NCBI GenBank assembly: GCA_021397835.1 | Contig: JAJFZO010000087.1 | Span: forward strand, 1,674,001 to 1,738,000 | DNA: 64,000 bases | Origin: Moringa oleifera | Taxonomy: Eukaryota; Streptophyta; Magnoliopsida; Brassicales; Moringaceae | Direction: 5' to 3' | In this document: positions 58,069 through 64,000 of the stretch, piece by piece | How the letters are laid out: each line of letters opens with the position of its first letter | Position numbering within the stretch: position 1 is the first letter of the stretch | Program-made: the position numbers and the translations under genes | Notes under the pieces: model-generated | Database searches by the model: none | Told to the model about the DNA's origin: nothing | What the model saw: only the letters and a program-made list of their open reading frames with translations

Positions 58069-60465
58069 ATGGCGACGAGAGGGAGCAGATCAGAGAAAGT
58101 TAAGAGAATATTTCAACAATTCGACGCGAACCGCGATGGTGGGCTTAATAGAGAGGAAATGGCAGCGCTTGTAGTTGCCGTAAACCCTAGGGTCAAATTC
58201 AGCGACGAGCAGATCAATGCGATCCTCGACGAAGTTTTCCGTACGTACGGCGAGTTCATCGACGGTGAGAAGGGCTTGACCTACGACGGTCTCCTACGAA
58301 CCTATGATGACGGTGCCGGTGATGTGGACAGAGACTTCGACGCGCTCGGTCTCGAGCTGAGCTTCGACGAAAACAAAGGGATTTCGATGGCTTCAGAAGC
58401 CTCGTCGTCTTCGATCCTTGACGAGAGGGCAATCGAGTCGCAGAAGAAGCAGAGGACAGCGGCTTGGGCTGTGTCCCCGAATCATGGCATTGTGTTTGAT
58501 GATACATGGAAGATTGTAGATGACTTGGAGATTCTGGTGAAGAGACTAAAAGCGAAGCAGGCAAAAGATGGGAAATTGAAAGGCGACAATTTTGATGCCT
58601 TTTCAGATGCTGGCTGGTCGAGGGAGTTGGGGCCTTCCTCTGAGATTACGGATAAAAGGGTGTTCTGGGAAGAGTCTGGCCATGATTACACCGTATTCGT
58701 GAAGGAATTGGGGGTTTTAAGGAGCAGAGCTGATGGGGCGAGATCAAGAGAGGAGGCTTTTGATGGGCATATGGCTATAGGTAGAGTTCTTTATGAGCAC
58801 CAGTTGTTTAGGGAGGCCTTAGTAAGCTTTAAGAGAGCTTGTGAGTTGCAACCTTTGGATGTGCGACCGCACTTTAGAACTGGGAATTGCTTGTATGTTC
58901 TTGGGAAGTACAAGGAGGCTAAAGAAGAGTTCCTTTTGGCCTTGGAAGCAGCTGAGGCTGGTGGGAATCAGTGGGCTTACTTGCTTCCTCAGATTTACGT
59001 CAACCTTGGCATTGCACTTGAAGGTGAAGGTATGGTTTTGAGTGCTTGCGAGTATTATAGGGAAGCTGCAATTCTTTGTCCAACTCATTTTAGGGCGTTG
59101 AAACTTTTGGGCAGTGCTCTTTTTGGGGTAGGGGAGTATAGGGCAGCCGTTAAGGCACTAGAAGAGGCTATCTTTATGAAACCAGATTATGCTGATGCAC
59201 ATTGTGATTTGGCATCGGCTTTGCATGCCATGGGTGAGGATGAGAGGGCAATTGAGGTTTTCCAGAAAGCTATCGACCTGAAACCTGGTCATGTGGATGC
59301 TTTATACAATTTAGGTGGGCTTTATATGGATTTAGGTAGGTTTCAGAGAGCTTCTGAGATGTATACCAGGGTTTTGGCTGTCTGGCCTAACCATTGGCGA
59401 GCACAGCTCAACAAGGCTGTATCCCTGCTGGGTGCTGGAGAAACTGAGGAAGCTAAGAAAGCCTTGAAAGAAGCACTGAAAATGACAAACAGGGTTGAAT
59501 TGCATGACGCAATATCACACTTGAAACAGATGCAGAAGAAAAAGATGAAGAGTAATGGAGGCACCAATGGAGAGGGAGCTTTTGTTGTTGTGGAACCATC
59601 AAAGTTTAAGACAGTGGGTGAGAGGACTACACTAAGGCAGGAACTAGCCAATGCACTTCAAATCAGGGTTTTCCAGAGAATTACCAGGTTGGGTCGTTGT
59701 GATGTGGAATTGCTGAAGAAGGAAATGAGTGAAAATGATGTACCAGTGTCTTACTCTGGCAATGGGGTTCCTCAGAAGTCTATACGTAAGCCCAACTTAG
59801 AGGAAATTCTCAGTAGGCTACTTAACTTCCTGAAACCTGAAACCTTCCAGGGGGCTGTCAAAGCCATAAACGAGAAAATTCTCTCCTCCTTGGATGAAAC
59901 TGGTTCAGGCAGGGTGGATTTAGGCATGTTCTATGCTATACTTGCCCCTATTTGCAGTGGTCATCCCGACAAGAGGAAACGGGTTGCCTTTGATGCACTT
60001 TTGTGGCGTCCTGTTAATGAAGGTGGTTCTCAGATTAAAAGGGTCGATGCTATTAGGTATATCAAATTGCTGAGGGCTATCTATGTTCCTTCCCCTGGGG
60101 TTAGTGAAATGTTTGAAGTTCATGGGGAGCCAGATTCATCAACAGTGTCCCTAAACGAGTTTCTTGTGATGTTTGATGATCCTGATTGGGGTTTTGGTAT
60201 CATGTCCACTCTGCTGAAACTAGAAACAGGGGATAGGAACCGCCATGGAAACCATGTGTGTTCAGTTTGCCGCTACCCCATTATTGGTTCTCGTTTTAAG
60301 GAGATGAAGTCTCATTTTAGTCTATGTAATCAATGCTACAGTGAGGGGAAGGTGCCTGCAACATTTAAACATGAAGAGTACAAATTCAAAGAGTATGGAA
60401 CTGAGTCTGAAGCAATGAAAGATAAGTGCATATGCTTCACCTTGCAATCCCACAAGGATCCGTAG
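58069..60465 (+). CDS. Calcium-binding EF-hand, TPR and zinc-finger protein
   Basis: Single-exon 798-aa protein of the plant family represented by Arabidopsis At1g05150 and At2g32450. An EF-hand is clear at residues 14-45, with ligands in DANRDGGLNREE (Asp19, Asn21, Asp23, Glu30). A second, weaker EF-like segment follows (EFIDGEKGLTYDGLLRTY). Tandem TPR repeats occupy about 230-490 (HMAIGRVLYEHQLFREALVS, ADAHCDLASALHAMGEDERA, VDALYNLGGLYMDLGRFQRA). The middle contains a helical region with another EF-like motif (SSLDETGSGRVDLGMFYAIL). The C-terminus has a ZZ-like zinc site (CSVCRYP and CNQCY, about 728-755). The family's biochemical role is poorly known; TPRs suggest a calcium-responsive scaffold. 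The start follows a leader with a GA repeat and is the first Met of the long frame. Confidence 0.93.
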   Translation: MATRGSRSEKVKRIFQQFDANRDGGLNREEMAALVVAVNPRVKFSDEQINAILDEVFRTYGEFIDGEKGLTYDGLLRTYDDGAGDVDRDFDALGLELSFDENKGISMASEASSSSILDERAIESQKKQRTAAWAVSPNHGIVFDDTWKIVDDLEILVKRLKAKQAKDGKLKGDNFDAFSDAGWSRELGPSSEITDKRVFWEESGHDYTVFVKELGVLRSRADGARSREEAFDGHMAIGRVLYEHQLFREALVSFKRACELQPLDVRPHFRTGNCLYVLGKYKEAKEEFLLALEAAEAGGNQWAYLLPQIYVNLGIALEGEGMVLSACEYYREAAILCPTHFRALKLLGSALFGVGEYRAAVKALEEAIFMKPDYADAHCDLASALHAMGEDERAIEVFQKAIDLKPGHVDALYNLGGLYMDLGRFQRASEMYTRVLAVWPNHWRAQLNKAVSLLGAGETEEAKKALKEALKMTNRVELHDAISHLKQMQKKKMKSNGGTNGEGAFVVVEPSKFKTVGERTTLRQELANALQIRVFQRITRLGRCDVELLKKEMSENDVPVSYSGNGVPQKSIRKPNLEEILSRLLNFLKPETFQGAVKAINEKILSSLDETGSGRVDLGMFYAILAPICSGHPDKRKRVAFDALLWRPVNEGGSQIKRVDAIRYIKLLRAIYVPSPGVSEMFEVHGEPDSSTVSLNEFLVMFDDPDWGFGIMSTLLKLETGDRNRHGNHVCSVCRYPIIGSRFKEMKSHFSLCNQCYSEGKVPATFKHEEYKFKEYGTESEAMKDKCICFTLQSHKDP

Positions 60466-61851
60466 CTAGTTGATCTAGAGTTTTTTTTTTCCCCTTGGTT
60501 GTCCTGTATTATCCCATCTGGTTGTTTTAGTTGTTTAGTGTGATATAGTTCATGAATGTGTCTAGTGGGCATTATGCCCTTTGTATACTAAGTCTTTTGA
60601 AACTGATGATATCTTTGTTTCATAACATCTGTTGTAGAAAGTCTTCACTATCTTCTTTTTCTGCACTGGAGATGGTGCATATTTCCTGTATCTTATTCTG
60701 CTACTCACATAAAGTTCGAATTTGTTTGAAATTTTTAATGGAGAAGTTGACATCATATATATGCAAGGAGCTTATCTTAGTTTTGCGCTCTCAACATCTC
60801 GATATGATTGTAGTGGAAATAGAGGCCTTCTCTATTTTTGTTGGGATCGAATTGATAGCTTTATTAGAATTGTAGATCGATGATCTTGACATTTAATATA
60901 TCTGTGGCTAACCCTGTTTTGCAGGTTTCAGTATTCCTTCTGCGGTTTTGTTTTGAAATTGACAAATGGAACCTGTGTTAAAACAGGCATTGGGCAATAT
61001 TTCAGAGTTTGATGCAACAAAAGACTTACCTTTGCCTAGTGATAATCTCTTCAAGTTTGATGGCAGCAAACTGAACTTAGCAACGCTTGTAAGGAATTCA
61101 TAAGTTGTGCTTTGCATCCGATTGAATGATCTGAAAATTAGAGGAATTGAGACTATTCTTGCTTGAAAGGCCTTTTTTGATACTGAATTGCTTCATCTGG
61201 ATGTACCTCTTTGTTGTGACAACCAACAGAAGACAATGATAATTGGTTGTGGATTTATTGCTTAATAACTCTTATTTGTTTCAGTAACTGAGATCAAACC
61301 CAGAACTGAAAGAATATTGTTATAGATGTCCAGTGAAAAACAGCAGGGCCTGTTTGAGATCAGCTGGTGAATGCCTTACAGACACTGGGGATAAATGTAT
61401 GGCTATGGAGTTGTCAGTGAAGTTGGAGAACCAATGTTGCAATGATTTCAAATTTGTCTCCTATCTTTCCTTCACCTGGGTTTTCAATGATGGCCCTTTG
61501 GATTGAATATGAATTCATGTTGGGGATGCTTGATATTTGCCATCATCATCACTGGGACCTTTGGCATGATGGAATTTGGAAATTTGGTAATTTGATACAG
61601 GCAATTTAGTTAAATTGAGCTTAAAAGTGTAAAGATGGACTTTAGCACTGCAATAACGCCTGCAACTACTATTTTTTACATTTTTTTTTATCTATTGATG
61701 TTTTCAAGAATATTCTAAAAGGATCCTACATGGCTCGTGCGACTAGTAAGATAACTACAGTAAAACACTATTTGAAAAGGTTGGGGAGGTCTTTCAGTGA
61801 TATTGTAGTTTATATTGATTTTATAAATATGGATATTTTCCCCATCAGCAA
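60466..61851. other. TPR gene 3' flank and spacer to tRNA-Glu
   Basis: T-rich 3' UTR-like sequence to about 60900; a pyrimidine tract ending in 'ttttgcag' at about 60924 would allow a spliced 3' UTR. Short ORFs are present in several frames without recognisable features. No gene is called. Confidence 0.5.
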
Positions 61852-61923
61852 TCCGTTGTAGTCTAGTTGGTTAGGATACTCGGCTCTCACCCGAGAGACC
61901 CGGGTTCAAGTCCCGGCAACGGA
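61852..61923 (+). tRNA. trnE-CTC: tRNA-Glu (anticodon CTC), third copy
   Basis: Plus-strand tRNA identical over 72 nt to those at 31380-31451 and 37313-37384. It is followed at once by 'atttctttttgg', a T5 Pol III terminator also seen after the 37313 copy, so flanking bases are shared beyond the mature tRNA. A tRNA relic lies about 60 bp further on. Confidence 0.98.
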
Positions 61924-61982
61924 ATTTCTTTTTGGATTTATTTACCCTTTAAAATTCTTGTATAACGGTTATGCCCCCGAGT

Positions 61983-62016
61983 TCCCGTTGTCGTTAGGAT
62001 ACTCGACTCCCACGGA
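61983..62016 (+). pseudogene. Shortened tRNA-Glu relic
   Basis: 'ccgttg' at 61985-61990 and 'cgttaggatactcgactcccac' (61992-62013) match the 5' half of tRNA-Glu, keeping a CTC at the anticodon position, with about 10 bp deleted in the D arm. 'acggaat' then matches the 3' end. Everything between the anticodon loop and the acceptor 3' strand is missing. It corresponds in position to the relic at 31487-31541 at the border of copy 1. Confidence 0.75.
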
Positions 62017-63823
62017 ATATTTTATTCTTATTTTTACAGGCTTCACGACGCAAGGCCCAACATATCCCCTCTGAAAAAGGGCCGAAAAGAAAGGAAGGGG
62101 CTGAATGGTTCAATGCTATGCGCCACAAGCTACGGACATGATGAGCTCGCCCTGTTCTGTAGGCATCAAATTTAATATCTGAACAAAACAAATGATAAAT
62201 ACCAATACACATTCTGAGAATTCTTCCTTTCCTTTCAGCCGAGAAACCTTAGGTTTCTGTATAGCTTGAGTACCCGAAATCCTAGTCCTGTCTTCATGGT
62301 TGGAAGGAGTTAAACGTCTCCATAGAGACACAGCCAGAGTTTGATTTTGTTGGGATCCATGCGGAAACCATGATACTTCATCCATTGGGTGTGAAAAGAT
62401 GGATCAGTTCCATTTCAGAAACTGCTTCTATCTTCCACAAAACTAGCTGCAGTCCAATTATAATATGGTACATGTCATTTAGGAAAAGTTATAAACATTA
62501 CTAATAGCTAAATTGAACTATCATACTTAAAATTAAGGGCTTCCAGAAAGCTCAGAAGTAGGCCACAAGCACCACATGCAGCGCAAGCATGGCATCCTCA
62601 AGAGAGAGGTCAGTTATACACATTTTATGCATGACCATGTTGACTATAACCACAGTGATCCCTTGTATCAAAACAGAACCATCACAATTGTTGCCACCTT
62701 CACCAACATCAGTTCCTGTCCAACTATTTGCATCCAATCAGGGCAGTGAAGAACTTTACCAGATTCAAAAATCTCTAAAAGAAGACTTATGGCATTTGGA
62801 ATCCGGTGCCCATACCTGGTGGAGGCTATGCTGCTCCTGTTCCCCATGCCAAGAAATCATGATGTACCTTCTCTTACCACTTCACAGGGATCCTAATAAC
62901 ACAGGTCTGATCCCTGGAAATCATGTTGTTTTGATTTATAATTATTATAGTTCACATGCAGCACGTACACAAGAAATTTTTGTATTTCATTTATCCAATA
63001 ATGAAATCCAATAAAATGAAATATACTTTGATCTAGTTACACCAGACCAGAGCAATGAGTTATTGTTTGATCTGGTTTTCTATCACAAGAGCTCGACTTA
63101 CTATTCTGCAACTTTCCTGTTTACAAATAAGAATCACAATGAGTGGTTTATACTTGTGATTAATACATTCAACCAACACAAATAGCTTCAGGGTTTCAGG
63201 CATATTCTGCCAGTTTCTTGGGTGTCTTCTTTCAACCTAGTGTCAGGGCAAATCTCTACAACAGTCCTTGAGGAATTAAGCTCCAAGTCATCATCAGAAA
63301 GGTATGAAACATGATCTGTGAATAACCAGTGTTCTCATTATAAAAAGAAAACAGAACATGAACTGTGTGACTGAAAGTACATCAATGTAGATAGTTTATG
63401 CATCTATAAATCAGAAGGATTACAAACTGCTCCATCAAGTTCTACGCACCATTGAGTGTCAACTAGTTAACTCGCTTCAGAAACTCAAAGCAATCTCTAA
63501 CAGTAACATTTGAAACTAATACTCAAACGATTCAACATGAAAGATTCAAACTCAGAAACTGGTATACTCAAGCGAGGGCAATGAACCGTGAACACCTTTG
63601 TTGTTAAGCATTCAGTAAGTCACTCAGTTTGATTTTCTTTGATGCTATTTGCACGAACAAGAAATCAACTAACAGGCCATATAAAGCTGTAAGCAACAAC
63701 CAGGTACCAAACTTTACCTATATGGAAAAGGAAAGAAAGGTCAAATTAGCCAGCAACTTAGTTTCCGTGTGTTCAAATCAACATGAAATATAATAATTAA
63801 GAAAGATCAAAGAGATCATCATC
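62017..63823. repeat. Duplicated 1.8-kb unit, copy 2
   Basis: Aligns collinearly with 31541-33355 in the same orientation, starting at 'gcttca/gcttac' plus 'cgcaaggccc' beside the tRNA relic and ending at 'gatcatcatcgtcaa'. Indels include loss of about 25 bp after the peptide gene. Sequence after 63823 no longer matches. Confidence 0.9.
62589..62862 (+). pseudogene. Frameshifted paralogue of the putative peptide gene
   Basis: The start codon and signal peptide (MASSRERSVIHILCMTML) match the gene at 32120. Relative to that copy there is one extra base within 62785-62788 (gaagaCttatgg versus gaagattatgg), which shifts the frame just before the conserved tail. Without the shift the tail would be read as the same DYGIWNP / GGGYAAP / PHA motif, ending at TGA 62860-62862. 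As it stands the frame runs on to 63014 with an unrelated Cys-rich end. A sequencing error could also explain the extra base. Confidence 0.6.
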
Positions 63824-64000
63824 GTCAACATGAGGTAGGATCCCTTTTTTATCCTGATTAAAAATTATGGGAGGATTCAAAACACATTCGTTGGCCAAGA
63901 TTATGGACGGACAAGATAGAGAACATGCACAAGAAAAAATGAGATGAGAAATCAAAGAGTCAAGAGAAATCATGACAAAAATTCTTGAAAGTTTATCTGC
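63824..64000. other. Unassigned right edge
   Basis: A/T- and A/G-rich sequence after the end of the duplicated unit; no gene or repeat recognised. Confidence 0.4.

Noticed and set aside
62589..63014. 141-aa plus-strand ORF as a gene in its own right
   Set aside because: Its second half arises from a one-base shift relative to the 32120 copy; the Cys-rich end has no counterpart there. Called a frameshifted paralogue instead.

Overview
The window is nuclear DNA of a dicot plant. Genes are intron-rich with GT..AG splice sites. Spacers are very AT-rich and carry CT/GA microsatellites. The protein set is plant-only or plant-type: ARC6, a PPR-DYW editing factor, an LRR receptor kinase, a KIN-7 kinesin and a plant LDL3-type demethylase. 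A rosid is my best guess from general sequence feel; the species cannot be fixed from the sequence alone. CGI-58-like and KIN-7 genes are, from memory, neighbours in Arabidopsis (At4g24160/At4g24170), so their co-occurrence 18 kb apart here is probably old microsynteny.

Layout. 1-181: possible last exon of a gene entering from the left. 2790-4430 (-): secreted galactose-oxidase/glyoxal-oxidase-like enzyme. 7213-15566 (+): LDL3, an FAD-dependent histone lysine demethylase (8 coding exons, 2091 aa). 18203-19848 (+): V-ATPase proteolipid subunit c. 20984-25333 (+): CGI-58-like alpha/beta hydrolase/acyltransferase (9 exons). 27215-30616 (-): LRR receptor kinase with altered catalytic residues. 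31380-31451 (-): tRNA-Glu(CTC). 31487-33355: a tRNA relic plus a unit carrying a putative small secreted peptide gene (32120-32437, +). 33628-37052 (-): LTV1, a 40S ribosome assembly factor. 37313-37384 (-): second tRNA-Glu, sitting in the 476-bp divergent promoter between LTV1 and ARC6. 37529-42546 (+): ARC6 (chloroplast division). 43527-48918 (-): KIN-7 kinesin (12 coding exons). 52659-55052 (-): PPR-DYW protein. 55053-58068: spacer with a degenerate minisatellite and a possible retropseudogene. 58069-60465 (+): EF-hand/TPR/zinc-finger protein. 61852-61923 (+): third identical tRNA-Glu. 61983-63823: a second, diverged copy of the tRNA-relic/peptide unit, with a frameshift in the peptide gene.

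Most genes are housekeeping and share no pathway. The unusual material lies in the tRNA-Glu-flanked duplicated unit with its unrecognised peptide gene, the receptor kinase that has lost canonical catalytic residues, a possible Pol II-binding tail on LDL3, and the repeat-rich spacer at 55-58 kb. Exon boundaries were set by hand from splice consensus, reading-phase closure (every multi-exon model sums to an exact multiple of three) and remembered family sequence; no transcript data were used.
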